Assembly: GCA_958295885.1 (NCBI GenBank)
Contig: OY282380.1
Span: forward strand, 806,001-870,000
Direction of reading: 5' to 3'
Origin: Arenicellales bacterium
GTDB taxonomy: Bacteria; Pseudomonadota; Gammaproteobacteria; Arenicellales; JAJDZL01
DNA length: 64,000 nt
The notes under the pieces were generated by a model that was given only the letters and a program-made list of their open reading frames with translations, made no database searches and was not told where the DNA came from. Below are positions 26,208-36,153 of the stretch, piece after piece; position 1 is the stretch's first letter, and the number at the start of each line of letters is the position of its first letter. The translations under genes and the position numbers were made by a program.

Positions 26208-26780
26208 TCACGCCTGAACCAAATCACCAAGGACAAAGAACTTACCAGCGCTCCAGACACCAAACTTCTCACCTGGTCCGTCCTCGTTCGAGGTTCCGAT
26301 CTCAATCAGCTGATAGTACACATTGCGTGCGATCAATGCGCTTAAACCATTGCGAATTTCAACATAGGGCGATGGCTCTCCGTCTTCAGAATACTCAACC
26401 CAAATTTTGTGATCATCATCTACGCGGATGACGTCGTCTGTCTTAGTCCGAAGAAAGATTTCCTGTTCCTGACCCTGCCCGTGCTCTTCCAGTTCAACCA
26501 CGATGAATGGTGCATCCTCGACTTCAATTCTAAGCTTTTCCACGGGAGTTACCAAGTAGTATTCCCCATCATCGTCCCTGCGCAACACCGTCGAAAAAAG
26601 TTTCGCCAGCCGTATCCGCCCGATTGGTGAACCCATGTAGAACCAGGTTCCATCCCGAGCAATTCGGATATCGATGTCACCGCACAGCTCAGGATTCCAC
26701 AAGTGTACGGGAGGCAGTCCTTTTTTAGATATCTGTGCTGCCAGGCTGCTCGGATCGAATGATGAATCGGACATTATCAA
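26208..26780 (-). CDS. DUF1285 family protein
   Basis: A 190-residue protein of the DUF1285 family, which is beta-rich and has no known function. Recognised by PPVHLWNPELCGDIDIRIAR, DGTWFYMGSPIGRIRLAKLF and DGEYYLVTPVEKLRIEVEDA. The length is normal for the family. Its ATG overlaps the stop of the thioesterase gene (ATGA), implying coupled translation. In many gammaproteobacteria DUF1285 genes lie near fatty-acid and acyl-CoA genes, as here. Confidence 0.9.
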   Translation of the reverse strand: MIMSDSSFDPSSLAAQISKKGLPPVHLWNPELCGDIDIRIARDGTWFYMGSPIGRIRLAKLFSTVLRRDDDGEYYLVTPVEKLRIEVEDAPFIVVELEEHGQGQEQEIFLRTKTDDVIRVDDDHKIWVEYSEDGEPSPYVEIRNGLSALIARNVYYQLIEIGTSNEDGPGEKFGVWSAGKFFVLGDLVQA

Positions 26781-27157
26781 TCCCGCGAAACAGGTCTCGG
26801 CTGACCATTTTCATCAATTGCGACGAAAGTAAAACGGCCTTCGGTCACTTTTTCAAAATGAGCTGTTTCCTTACGCCTTTTCACCCAGGTTTCCACCAAT
26901 ACCGCAATGGATGACGTCCCAACTTTGATGGTGTTGCAATAACAGCTCACGACGTCTCCTACGTAGACAGGCAAATGAAAGCTCATTGAATTGACAGCCA
27001 CGGTAACGACTCGGCCTCTGGCAACATCATAGGCATGAATGCCGCCAGCGATGTCCATTTGGGCCATGATCCAGCCACCGAAAATGTCTCCGCTGGGATT
27101 CGCATTGGCAGGCATGGCGACAGTTTGCAATGAAGCGAATGTGGATGGCGGTTCCAT
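26777..27157 (-). CDS. Acyl-CoA thioesterase, hotdog fold (YciA-like)
   Basis: A 126-residue hotdog-fold thioesterase that hydrolyses acyl-CoA. The motif NPSGDIFGGWIMAQMDIAGG at about 19-38 carries the catalytic Asp, followed by VTVAVNSMSFHLPVYVGDVV and CYCNTIKVGTSSIAVLVETW, all typical of the YciA/acyl-CoA hydrolase group. The protein is near the short end of the family. It follows the PaaK-like ligase by 42 bases and overlaps the DUF1285 gene. Confidence 0.93.
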   Translation of the reverse strand: MEPPSTFASLQTVAMPANANPSGDIFGGWIMAQMDIAGGIHAYDVARGRVVTVAVNSMSFHLPVYVGDVVSCYCNTIKVGTSSIAVLVETWVKRRKETAHFEKVTEGRFTFVAIDENGQPRPVSRD

Positions 27158-27199
27158 ACTTAGATCACAATCAAAGCAGGATTTCGTTCAGAGTTTTCT

Positions 27200-28438
27200 T
27201 CAGTCGTAGGTTCTAGCGTCTTCAATGACAATGCCGTCATTTGCCAACGTACCAAGCGGATGAAGACTTACATCCGCTCGAAGCTTCGAAACCTCGCGCG
27301 CTACGAGGGCAATTTGTTTTTCAAGACCTTCAGTTCGCTCCGATACTTCGCAGTGCAGCCGCATCTGGTCTTGGTGACTGAAACTTGTCACTATCAATCG
27401 CGCCTGATCGATTTCTGGAACTCGGCGGACGATTTCTGCGACTTGAGATGGGTGAACGAACATGCCTCGCACTTTAGTCGTCTGGTCTGCGCGCCCCATC
27501 CATCCTTTGATTCGAGTATTGGTTCGGCCACAAGGACTCTGTCCGGCCATAGCCGCAGACAGATCACCCGTTCCAAACCGTATCAAGGGGTAGTCTGGAT
27601 TGAATACGGTTACCACGACTTCCCCAACTTCCCCTTCGGGCAGAGTATCCCCGGTTCCTGGACGCACGATTTCAAGAATGACGCCTTCGTCGACAATCAA
27701 ACCTTCCATCGCATCTGATTCGTAAGCAATCAAACCGACATCTGCCGTCGCATAAGCCTGCAGGACATGGACGCCATGATCTGCTAAATCCGAACGCAGC
27801 GTCGGCGGTAAAGCTTCGCCTGAAACCAGTCCGATTTTCAAGGAAGATACATCAGCATCTGCGCCTTGCGCAGCGTTCAAAATAATATTCAAAAAAGATG
27901 GAGTGCCGGTATAAGCCTGGGGTCGAAGTCGTTCCATCGCCTGAACCTGCAGCTCGGTCTGCCCAACCCCGGCCGGAAACACCGCACCGCCTAGAGCATG
28001 CACACCGCTTTCGAGCATTGCGCCTGCTGGTGAAAAGTGGTATGAAAAGGTGTTGTGAACCAGCATGCCTCTGCGGAAACCGGCTGCGAATAATGCGCGT
28101 GACAGCCGCCAGCTGTCTTTCCGTCTGGTTTCCGGTTCGAAGATCGGCCCCGGTGACGCAAATATTCTCAGCAGCGAATCTGAATCAAACGCAGTCAGGC
28201 CGCCGAATGGAGGTGAATGCTTCTGCAGGTCGACCAATTCAGATTTGCGGACAACCGGCAATTCTGCAAGCGCCGCTCGAGAATCAATCGAATCCAGTTC
28301 AAATCCACTCAACTGATTTCTAAAATAGCTGGCTTTGGATGCTGCTCTCGCCAGATGATCCGGTAATGCAGCAAATTGTTCCTGTTCTCGCAGTTCGGAA
28401 TCTCGAATTTCAAGAGAATCAAAGAATTGTGTAGTCAT
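27200..28438 (-). CDS. PaaK-like AMP-dependent CoA ligase
   Basis: A 412-residue ligase of the phenylacetate-CoA ligase type. It has the family N-terminus (LPDHLARAASKASYFRNQLS), ELPVVRKSELVDLQKHSPPF, the nucleotide-binding region IFASPGPIFEPETRRKD (the usual Ser/Thr-rich P-loop is altered to SPGPIFEP), and the C-terminal VRGMFVHPSQVAEIVRRVPE. Such proteins are standard partners of Liv-type ABC importers in clusters for aromatic or fatty acids. It lies 100 bases after livF. The substrate is unknown; the changed P-loop is common in this associated subfamily. Confidence 0.82.
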   Translation of the reverse strand: MTTQFFDSLEIRDSELREQEQFAALPDHLARAASKASYFRNQLSGFELDSIDSRAALAELPVVRKSELVDLQKHSPPFGGLTAFDSDSLLRIFASPGPIFEPETRRKDSWRLSRALFAAGFRRGMLVHNTFSYHFSPAGAMLESGVHALGGAVFPAGVGQTELQVQAMERLRPQAYTGTPSFLNIILNAAQGADADVSSLKIGLVSGEALPPTLRSDLADHGVHVLQAYATADVGLIAYESDAMEGLIVDEGVILEIVRPGTGDTLPEGEVGEVVVTVFNPDYPLIRFGTGDLSAAMAGQSPCGRTNTRIKGWMGRADQTTKVRGMFVHPSQVAEIVRRVPEIDQARLIVTSFSHQDQMRLHCEVSERTEGLEKQIALVAREVSKLRADVSLHPLGTLANDGIVIEDARTYD

Positions 28439-28538
28439 TTGTATCCTTGCACGCCGCAGCTTTGAAGCAGGCAGAGTTCTGGCGAAAAACCTGCTGGATG
28501 ACGCGGTTGGGTCTCCAGCTGAATTTTGCCGGAATTGT

Positions 28539-29372
28539 CTATGTCAGCCAGCGTTTGCGCCGCCGATAGTGCTTTACGTTCCGGAAGCTCTTCCGCTTCT
28601 CACCGCTTACGCCCAGATAGAATTCTTTTACGTCTTCGTTTTGGAGCAATTCCGAAGCTTCTCCATCCATCACGACTCTGCCGTTTTCCAAAATGTATCC
28701 GTACTGTGAATAGCGAAGCGCCATGTTGGTGTTTTGTTCTGCCAGGAGAATCGTGACGTGTTCGTTTTCGTTCAGCCGTTTGATGATTTCAAAAATTTCT
28801 TCTACAAGAGTCGGGGCGAGTCCCATCGACGGCTCATCCAACAGTATGACGGAGGGTTTCGCCATCAGCGCGCGTCCGACAGCGGTCATCTGCTGTTCTC
28901 CGCCAGAAATATAACCTGCGAGTCCAGTCCGACGTACTTTCAATCGGGGAAAATAGTTGTATACCAATTCAAGGTCAGCTTGAATTGCACTGCGTCCATC
29001 GCGGCGCGTATAGGCGCCCGTGAGCAGATTTTCCTCAACGGTCAGATGCTCAAAGCAATGCCGCCCCTCCATTACTTGGGTAACTCCGCGCACCACCAAG
29101 TCGGAAGGTGTCAGCGCATCCACCCGCTCGCCCCTATAAATGATCGTACCTTTGGTAACTTCACCGCGCTCGGCGCGCAATAGGTTGGAGATGGCCTTGA
29201 GGGTGGTGGTTTTACCGGCGCCATTGGCCCCGAGAAGGGCAACGATGCCCCTCTCGGGTACCTCAAGTGATACACCTTTCAGAACGAGAATGACTCTGTC
29301 GTAGATAACCTCGATGTTATTGACAGATATCAATGCGCCATTGTAATCGGCGGCTGTTGTGGTCTCGTTCAT
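28539..29372 (-). CDS. Liv-type ABC importer ATPase (LivF-like)
   Basis: A 277-residue ABC ATPase of the LivF branch. Walker A GANGAGKTTTLKAI is at about 48-61, the signature YISGGEQQMTAVGRALMAKP at about 155-174 and Walker B VILLDEPSMGLAP just after. The insertion GVTQVMEGRHCFEHLTVEEN is typical for LivF. The C-terminal tail (KRKSFRNVKHYRRRKRW) is longer and more basic than in E. coli LivF. It works with LivG on the LivH/LivM permeases. It follows the binding-protein gene by 28 bases. Confidence 0.92.
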   Translation of the reverse strand: MNETTTAADYNGALISVNNIEVIYDRVILVLKGVSLEVPERGIVALLGANGAGKTTTLKAISNLLRAERGEVTKGTIIYRGERVDALTPSDLVVRGVTQVMEGRHCFEHLTVEENLLTGAYTRRDGRSAIQADLELVYNYFPRLKVRRTGLAGYISGGEQQMTAVGRALMAKPSVILLDEPSMGLAPTLVEEIFEIIKRLNENEHVTILLAEQNTNMALRYSQYGYILENGRVVMDGEASELLQNEDVKEFYLGVSGEKRKSFRNVKHYRRRKRWLT

Positions 29373-29400
29373 TGCAATGAGCTCAAATCAGACGTGTTGC

Positions 29401-30741
29401 TCAACCGCAGTCAGACCCCATAGACATGCCCGAACGCGGGGTGATCCCCTTTTCTGAAGCATATGCCATGGAAGACTCCATAATCATCGGATCAACGATT
29501 GATTTATCGGTTGCAATCCAATCAGTTACAGGAACCCACTTCGATCCATCCCAACGGCTGAAAATCACAGGACCGCCACCTTCATGGTCGGCGCAGGTAA
29601 TTTTCAGAGGCGCCACTAAACCATCAGCACCAATTTCTGCGATACGTTCAGCTGTGAGGTTCAAGTTTTCGAGTCCCCAGCGCATTTCTTCACCGCTGAT
29701 AACTGTTTTATCGAAATGAGCCTGTGCTTCTCGCATCGCTTCAATCGTTACGATTCCCGCGACAATACCACGGTTGTAGTAGATCGTGCCGATTCGTTGT
29801 GGTGAGATATTTCCTTTACCAGCACCGTAAACGACATCTAAGATTTCTTGAATCAATGGAAAATCAGATCCGGATGGGTGAAAACCAGCAGCAACATAAT
29901 CCACAGCTGCCTTGCCCGCAGGAATGACGTCTTCTTCAGCACCGCTCCACCAGACTCCAACAATACGATTTGACGGGTATCCGACTCGTGCGGCTTCTTT
30001 GAGAGCAGTTGGATTCATTACGCCCCAACCTCTCAAAATTACCCAGTCGGGCTTATATCTTCGTGAAATATCCAACCAAGCGGCTTTCTGATCAAGACCC
30101 GGGTGAGCAACCGGATAGTGTTTGACTTCAAACCCATATTTTTCAGCCTGCAGATCAAGTACGGGTTTGGTTTCTTTTCCATAACTGCCATCGTGATGGA
30201 GGTTGGCGATCTTCTTGCCTTTGAGATTTTCCATTCCCCCTTCCTGAGCGCCAATATATCGAATCTTTGCAGTATTTTGACTCCAGTAGTTGGTGATGAG
30301 TGGGAATACCCACGGAAATACTTTTCCGTTAGTTGCATCTGTTCTTCCATAACCCATTGAAATCAATGGAATCTTGTCAGCAGTCGCACGTTCAATCAGT
30401 CGATAAGTAATTCCTGTACTCAGGGGATGCACCACCGTAGCACCAAACTCACCTTTATTTTTCAAGCGTTCATAACACTCAACGCCGCGGTCCGAGTTGT
30501 ATGCTGTTTCACACTCTTCCCAAACCAGCTTAACGCCGTTTACTCCACCGTCTCGCAGATTCAATAACGCCATGTAGTCTTCCAATCCTCCAAAAAATCC
30601 AGAGCCGCCTGCGGCGTATGGACCTGTTCGATACACAAGCGCTGGAAAGAACTGTTCCATCTCCTGAGCTTGTGATACTGTAAATGGAACCACTGACATT
30701 ACTGAAGCAACAATCGACAGTACTATGGCTTTAAATTTCAT
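29401..30741 (-). CDS. Liv-type ABC importer substrate-binding protein
   Basis: A 446-residue periplasmic binding protein with a Sec signal (about 1-25, ending SQAQE). The ligand-binding fold of the branched-chain amino acid type is seen in LVYRTGPYAAGGSGFFGGLE, GGVNGVKLVWEECETAYNSD and GYGRTDATNGKVFPWVFPL. It is about 60-70 residues longer than LivK and belongs to the subgroup found with CoA ligases, whose ligands are thought to be aromatic or other organic acids. The gene is 117 bases downstream of livM, the largest gap within the cluster, so it may have its own promoter, as strongly expressed binding proteins often do. Confidence 0.88.
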   Translation of the reverse strand: MKFKAIVLSIVASVMSVVPFTVSQAQEMEQFFPALVYRTGPYAAGGSGFFGGLEDYMALLNLRDGGVNGVKLVWEECETAYNSDRGVECYERLKNKGEFGATVVHPLSTGITYRLIERATADKIPLISMGYGRTDATNGKVFPWVFPLITNYWSQNTAKIRYIGAQEGGMENLKGKKIANLHHDGSYGKETKPVLDLQAEKYGFEVKHYPVAHPGLDQKAAWLDISRRYKPDWVILRGWGVMNPTALKEAARVGYPSNRIVGVWWSGAEEDVIPAGKAAVDYVAAGFHPSGSDFPLIQEILDVVYGAGKGNISPQRIGTIYYNRGIVAGIVTIEAMREAQAHFDKTVISGEEMRWGLENLNLTAERIAEIGADGLVAPLKITCADHEGGGPVIFSRWDGSKWVPVTDWIATDKSIVDPMIMESSMAYASEKGITPRSGMSMGSDCG

Positions 30742-30858
30742 CTCGATTACCTCTAAAAATGTGGTTAATAGCTGTTTTAAGTTAATCTTATAAGTATATT
30801 ATCACTGTAATACTGTAAACGGACTTCCGATTTATTGTATATGTCCATTCACGGGGAC

Positions 30859-31986
30859 TTAGTACGGGAACGGCCACTGCCGAAGTTTTTCTTTCATTAT
30901 CTGCCACATGCGCGCAAATCCGAGCGGTTCAACCGCCAGGAAAAACACAATCGTCCCTCCGTAAACGATCAACTCCAAATTGGCGAGTGTAGCACCTGAC
31001 AACGTGCCTTCTCCCAAATGCGAAGCCAATATGTTCAAGAACGGTGGCAGCAGTACTATAAACGCTGCTCCGAGAAACGACCCCATGATGGAGCCAAGAC
31101 CACCGATGATAATCATAAACAGAATCGTGAATGATCGAATCAGATCGAATGCCTCTGTATCGGCGTTGCCAACATAGGTAAACACGTACAATGCTCCGGC
31201 AACACCGCAATAAAATGAACTGACTGCGAAAGCGACTAGTTTCGTGCGCAACGGTCGAATGCCAATTATTTCCGCTGCAATGTCAAAGTCTCGTATCGCC
31301 ATCCAGGCGCGTCCGGTCATACCTCGTACGATATTTTTCGCCAGCAACGCTAGAATGATTACGACAGTGAGAGTAAGCAAATATTTGGCTTCCGGAGTGG
31401 CATTGGGGCCGGAAACGACGACATTGATCGGCGACAAAAATCCAAATACCGCACCTTCTTCGGCAAGTTTTCCGAATAGAGTCGACGTCGGCGCTGACGC
31501 TACTCCGGCTGGGTCGTAATTGGTAAACCAGCCAACATGATCAAAAATCCACAACAGGAAGAATTGGGAAGCCAAGGTAGCGACTGCCAAATAAAATCCC
31601 TTGATTCTAAGCGAAGGAATCCCGAACAGTATTCCTACCGCTGCGGCCATCAAGCCGGCGAGAATAAAGTCAAAAATCAGTGGAATTTCAGGTAGTCGAA
31701 GAACGAGATTGTAACAGCCGAACGCGCCAACAGCCATAAATCCACCCGTTCCCAGAGAAACCTGTCCCGCATAGCCTGTCAATAAATTCAAGCCTAGTGC
31801 GGCCAATCCAAATACGAGCAGCTGAGTCAGAATCGGTCCCATCAGGTATTGACTGCCTGACAGAGGCGGCAAAATATATGCAACCAATAGAATCAGCATG
31901 ATGCCGATTCGATCATTTGTAATCGGAAATATCGCCTGGTCGGCCGGGTAGCTCGTCTTGTACTGTCCTACTTCTCTATAAATCAT
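30859..31986 (-). CDS. Liv-type ABC importer permease (LivM-like)
   Basis: A 375-residue membrane permease with about nine to ten hydrophobic segments. Family markers include LLTGYAGQVSLGTGGFMAVG, IPSLRIKGFYLAVATLASQF and GRAWMAIRDFDIAAEIIGIR, the last being the loop that touches the ATPase. The 40-residue N-terminal extension before the first helix (YREVGQYKTSYPADQAIFPI) is usual in the ligase-associated subgroup. It pairs with LivH, whose gene ends 14 bases before. Confidence 0.92.
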   Translation of the reverse strand: MIYREVGQYKTSYPADQAIFPITNDRIGIMLILLVAYILPPLSGSQYLMGPILTQLLVFGLAALGLNLLTGYAGQVSLGTGGFMAVGAFGCYNLVLRLPEIPLIFDFILAGLMAAAVGILFGIPSLRIKGFYLAVATLASQFFLLWIFDHVGWFTNYDPAGVASAPTSTLFGKLAEEGAVFGFLSPINVVVSGPNATPEAKYLLTLTVVIILALLAKNIVRGMTGRAWMAIRDFDIAAEIIGIRPLRTKLVAFAVSSFYCGVAGALYVFTYVGNADTEAFDLIRSFTILFMIIIGGLGSIMGSFLGAAFIVLLPPFLNILASHLGEGTLSGATLANLELIVYGGTIVFFLAVEPLGFARMWQIMKEKLRQWPFPY

Positions 31987-32000
31987 TGATCTTGCCTCGA

Positions 32001-33221
32001 TTAAACACGTTCAATAATTTTTTCGCCGAACAGGCCCTGCGGCCGAAACATTAGAAAAATCATACCTAGCATGTACGGTGTCCAGTTTTCGGTGCCGCCT
32101 CCGAAAAATGGAATGCCCACAAAAACTTCAAAAAGTTTTTCTGTTGAACCGACGATAAGTCCACCGAGGATCGCACCGGGTATAGAAGTGAATCCTCCAA
32201 TAATAATCACAGGCAGTGCTTTGAAAGCCAGCAGGGAAATGCTGAACTGCACGCCCAATTTTGAACCCCACATCAGCCCCGCAACCAAAGCGACGATGCC
32301 AGCTGCCGCCCAAACGACAGCCCAGATGTTCTTTAGTGGAATGCCGACGCTCAAAGCCGCCTGGTGATCGTCTGCGACCGCACGCAGCGCGCGGCCTACT
32401 CTCGTTTTTTGGAAAAATATTGCGAGAGCCGTCACCAAAGCTGCTGCAATCAAACCTGCAAACAGATCGAACTGACTGAGATAGACACCATAAAATTCGT
32501 AGGGAACATCAGGGATGCCAATGTCCAAAGCGTGGACATCGGCGTCCCATACGCCTTGAGCCACGCCTTCGATCACGTAGTTCAGGCCGATCGTAGCCAT
32601 GAACAGAATGATGGGTTCCTGATTGACCATCGGACGCAGTACGATTCGTTCGATAGCGATTGCCAATCCGATTACGATGACCAATGTAACCGCCAGGGAA
32701 CGAACAGTTAGAAACTCATCTGTTACGAGCGCGACTACGGCCAAGCCCAGCAGAACCCCCATCGCCCACTGAGGTGAGCGAACCGCGGTTGTCAGCATTA
32801 AAAAGATGAGCAGCGTAACGAATACCGCACGCCACATGTTTTGGCCACCGTCTATGAAAAGCGCCAGTACGACCAGCAAAACGGCGGCAATGTATAACGG
32901 GATTCTGCCGAGATACCTGTCAGAAATATTCTTTAGCGCAGAACCGCTGACTTTCGCTTTCGTCAGCAGCAAAATGAGTCCTGCACATCCTGCCAGACCA
33001 ACTGCCAGCCAACCTGTCCACATCCAAAAGTCCGAAGCGACTTCCGTCAGCAGTACGAACGTCAATGCTCCAAAAAGCACCAGAGCACCCTGAGCAAAAT
33101 TGAAAATCGAAGAAGCTTTAAAAATCAGAACAAGTCCAAGCGCGACAAGGGAATACATGATCCCCGACAGCAGACCACCAACTAAAACTTCAATAAAAAA
33201 TATAAAATCGACTAATTCCAT
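32001..33221 (-). CDS. Liv-type ABC importer permease (LivH-like), enlarged
   Basis: A 406-residue permease. The N-terminal LLSGIMYSLVALGLVLIFKA and the C-terminal GRALRAVADDHQAALSVGIP (ATPase-contact loop) and LPVIIIGGFTSIPGAILGGL are LivH hallmarks. It is about 110 residues longer than E. coli LivH; the surplus is an insert at about 60-185 with four extra hydrophobic segments. This insert is seen in a subgroup of these transporters and its role is not known. Start ATG 17 bases after livG. Confidence 0.9.
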   Translation of the reverse strand: MELVDFIFFIEVLVGGLLSGIMYSLVALGLVLIFKASSIFNFAQGALVLFGALTFVLLTEVASDFWMWTGWLAVGLAGCAGLILLLTKAKVSGSALKNISDRYLGRIPLYIAAVLLVVLALFIDGGQNMWRAVFVTLLIFLMLTTAVRSPQWAMGVLLGLAVVALVTDEFLTVRSLAVTLVIVIGLAIAIERIVLRPMVNQEPIILFMATIGLNYVIEGVAQGVWDADVHALDIGIPDVPYEFYGVYLSQFDLFAGLIAAALVTALAIFFQKTRVGRALRAVADDHQAALSVGIPLKNIWAVVWAAAGIVALVAGLMWGSKLGVQFSISLLAFKALPVIIIGGFTSIPGAILGGLIVGSTEKLFEVFVGIPFFGGGTENWTPYMLGMIFLMFRPQGLFGEKIIERV

Positions 33222-33238
33222 CGGTTCGACTAACCTTC

Positions 33239-34060
33239 CTATTGGTCTCCAAGATAAGCTCGAATCACATCCTTGTTCGTTCGAACGTCATCCGGAACTC
33301 CATATGCTATTCTTTTTCCGTGGTCCAGCACCAGGACATGATCCGAAACATCCATGACGACACCCATGTCATGCTCGATCAGAATCACTGTAGTGCCAAA
33401 TTCATCATTGACATCCAGCACAAATCTTGCCATATCTTCTTTTTCTTCCAGATTCATGCCTGCCATCGGCTCATCCAGCAGCAGGATTTTAGGCTCCATC
33501 GCAAGCGCCCGACCCAGCTCGACGCGTTTTTGCAGACCATAGGGCAATTTGCCCACGGGCGTCTTACGGATGCTTTGAATTTCCAGGAAATCAATGATGC
33601 CTTCTACATGCCTGCGCTGTGCAATTTCAGACTTTCGAGCTGGAAAGTAGAAGGCTTCTCTCCAAAAGCTGCTCTCAACCCTGACGATTCGACCCGTCAT
33701 GATGTTATCAAGCGTGGACATTCCCTTAAATAAGGCAATGTTCTGAAAAGTGCGCGCAAAACCCATGCGCGCGACTTGATCCGGAGAAGCTTTGGTCCGA
33801 TCATCCCCATCAAACCAAATACTGCCTGAATCCGCCTTGTAGAAACCGCTGATCACGTTCAACATCGATGTTTTTCCAGCACCGTTGGGGCCGATCATCG
33901 AGAAAATCTCGCCTTCGTATACCGAAAAACCAACATTCTGCAGGGCTTTTACTCCGCCAAAACTAACGTCGATCCCCTCGACTTTCAATATCGAATTTAC
34001 GAAGGAAGGAGTATTTTGTGTTTCCATGTTCTGATTGATTTGTTCTGCCGCCGCATTCAT
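33239..34060 (-). CDS. Liv-type ABC importer ATPase (LivG-like)
   Basis: A 273-residue ABC ATPase of the LivG branch. Walker A GPNGAGKTSMLNVI is at about 57-70, MGFARTFQNIALFKGMSTLD follows, then the LivG-type signature region KLPYGLQKRVELGRALAMEP and Walker B ILLLDEPMAGMNLEEKEDM. The N-terminal 20 residues before the ABC domain are polar and variable. The gene begins 12 bases after the long acyl-CoA synthetase gene and leads into livH-livM. Confidence 0.93.
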   Translation of the reverse strand: MNAAAEQINQNMETQNTPSFVNSILKVEGIDVSFGGVKALQNVGFSVYEGEIFSMIGPNGAGKTSMLNVISGFYKADSGSIWFDGDDRTKASPDQVARMGFARTFQNIALFKGMSTLDNIMTGRIVRVESSFWREAFYFPARKSEIAQRRHVEGIIDFLEIQSIRKTPVGKLPYGLQKRVELGRALAMEPKILLLDEPMAGMNLEEKEDMARFVLDVNDEFGTTVILIEHDMGVVMDVSDHVLVLDHGKRIAYGVPDDVRTNKDVIRAYLGDQ

Positions 34061-34072
34061 GTCCGTTTATCT

Positions 34073-36022
34073 CTAGCTCGCCATTTTCATGGGTTCGAAC
34101 GTTGTGACGTGCTTGATTTCCAGATCTGCCACCATCTTTCCCTTGCGACCATCTTCAAAGGTTACGACATTTTCAATATGTCCCCAATTGGAATCCGAAT
34201 ACAGCGCTTCGATGAGTGAGTTGAACCTCTCGGAAATTATGCGTCGACGCACTTTGCGCGTTCGAGTCAGTTCTCCATCGTCAGCATCCAACTCTTTGTG
34301 CAAAATCAAAAACCGCTGAATCTGAGAACCGGAAATCTCGCTGTCGTTCGCCAGGTCCTGATTGGTTTTCTTAATACACCTTTCGATCATTTCGTAGACT
34401 TGATCATTGGCAGCAAGTTCCTGATAGCTGCCATAAGATACATGATGGCGTTCTGCCCAGTTTGAAATCGCGTCAAGATCAATGTTTATGAATGCACTTA
34501 CATAATCCTGCTTGTCGCCGAATGTAACTGCTTCCTGAATCTGCGGAAAAAATTTGAGCTTGTTCTCAAGAAATTTAGGTGCAAACAGAGTTCCGTCGTT
34601 CAGTCGGCCGACATCTTTAACCCGGTCGATGATTTTCAGATGTCCATCATCGTCAAAAAATCCAGCATCACCCGTGAAAACCCAACCATCTCCGGTACGC
34701 GTGGATAAAGTTGCCTCGGGGTTCTTGTAATAACTCTGGAATACGCCGGGGCTTCTGTACATAATTTCCCCGGAATCTGCAATCTTGACCTCGACATCGG
34801 GGAAGGGAGGCCCACATGTATCAGGTTTTACGTCGTTATCCTTTTGTACGGTGATATAGACCGCAGCCTCGGTCTGACCATAGAGCTGCTTGACATTGAT
34901 GCCCAGTGAACGGAAAAAAGCAAAAATTTCCGGCCCGATGGCTTCACCTGCAGTGTAAGCCAATCTCATTCGGCTGAACCCCATGGTATTTTTCACGGGC
35001 CCGTAGACCAGAAATTTACCGAGCATATACAGAAAACGATCGATTATGCTTACCGATCGTTTCTCTAAAATTTCAACTCCGCACCGATTCGCCACACCGA
35101 TAAAGTAATCGAACATTTTGCGCTTTATCCAGCTGGCGTCTTCCATCCGCACCAGAACGTTGGTCAGAATGTTTTCAAAAATTCTCGGTGGACTGAAGAA
35201 ATAGGTGGGTCCGATTTCCTGCATGTCCTGCATTACAGTGGCCGCGCGTTCCGGACAGCTGACGCAAAATCCCGCAACGTACGACTGCGCATAAGAAAAA
35301 ATGTGGTCGCCAACCCACGCCATCGGTAGATAGGCCAAACATTCTTCCTTGTCAGTCAGCCCATCAAATTCGATCGAATTTTGGACCGTCTTCAAAATAT
35401 TGTGATAAGTCAGAATGACGCCTTTGGGAAAACCAGTGGTGCCAGATGTGTATAGAAAGATGGCAATGTCTCGGCTCTTGCCTTTTTCGATTTCGGCATT
35501 CAGAAAATCGGAATGAGCAGCTTTGAATTTCTCACCTTCGACTTTCAACTGCTCGTATTCGACAAGGTTATCAAGCTTGTAATGCCGCATCCCTCGCGGG
35601 TCATCATAAAAAATTTGCTTGAGTTTCGGGCATTTTGGTGAAATTTCCAGCATCTTGTCGACTTGTTCCTGATCTTCAACCAAAGCAAATTTGACATCTG
35701 CGTGATTGATCACGTACTCCATTTCCTGCGCTACGGAATCCTGATAAAGCGGCACGGGAATGCCACCAAGACTCTGTGCGGCAGCCATGCCCCAATAAAG
35801 TCTAGGACGGTTGTCACCCACAATCGCAAGTTTGTCGCCACGGCAAAAACCTGCTGCTGCGAGCCCGTAAGCGACAGTCTGCACTTCCTCTACGACCTCT
35901 GCCCAGGTCCAAGTCTGCCAAATTCCAAAGTCTTTCTCCCGAATCGCCGGTTGGTTCGGAGAAATTTTCTTTCGGTTGAATAAAAGTTTAGGAAAGGTAT
36001 CTAGATTGGAATCTAATTTCAT
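34073..36022 (-). CDS. Long-chain-type AMP-dependent acyl-CoA synthetase
   Basis: A 649-residue ligase of the long-chain fatty acyl-CoA synthetase type. The P-loop FLYTSGTTGFPKGVILTYHN is at about 190-210, the motif QLYGQTEAAVYITVQ near 385, GWVFTGDAGFFDDDGHLKII near 455 and the FACS-type RVKDVGRLNDGTLFAP follows. It is the first gene of the Liv importer operon and presumably traps the imported acid as CoA ester. The substrate could be a fatty, aromatic or terpenoid acid; sequence alone does not decide. Confidence 0.9.
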   Translation of the reverse strand: MKLDSNLDTFPKLLFNRKKISPNQPAIREKDFGIWQTWTWAEVVEEVQTVAYGLAAAGFCRGDKLAIVGDNRPRLYWGMAAAQSLGGIPVPLYQDSVAQEMEYVINHADVKFALVEDQEQVDKMLEISPKCPKLKQIFYDDPRGMRHYKLDNLVEYEQLKVEGEKFKAAHSDFLNAEIEKGKSRDIAIFLYTSGTTGFPKGVILTYHNILKTVQNSIEFDGLTDKEECLAYLPMAWVGDHIFSYAQSYVAGFCVSCPERAATVMQDMQEIGPTYFFSPPRIFENILTNVLVRMEDASWIKRKMFDYFIGVANRCGVEILEKRSVSIIDRFLYMLGKFLVYGPVKNTMGFSRMRLAYTAGEAIGPEIFAFFRSLGINVKQLYGQTEAAVYITVQKDNDVKPDTCGPPFPDVEVKIADSGEIMYRSPGVFQSYYKNPEATLSTRTGDGWVFTGDAGFFDDDGHLKIIDRVKDVGRLNDGTLFAPKFLENKLKFFPQIQEAVTFGDKQDYVSAFINIDLDAISNWAERHHVSYGSYQELAANDQVYEMIERCIKKTNQDLANDSEISGSQIQRFLILHKELDADDGELTRTRKVRRRIISERFNSLIEALYSDSNWGHIENVVTFEDGRKGKMVADLEIKHVTTFEPMKMAS

Positions 36023-36153
36023 TTTAAGAAATCAATTTTCTACTTTTGAGCAGTGAATCTTACACAAAATATTAAGTGTACATCAAATATGATGTCTTTT
36101 CATAATCCGTTAATGGGTTAAATATCTAAAATTGGTTCTTCAGGCATTGCAGT

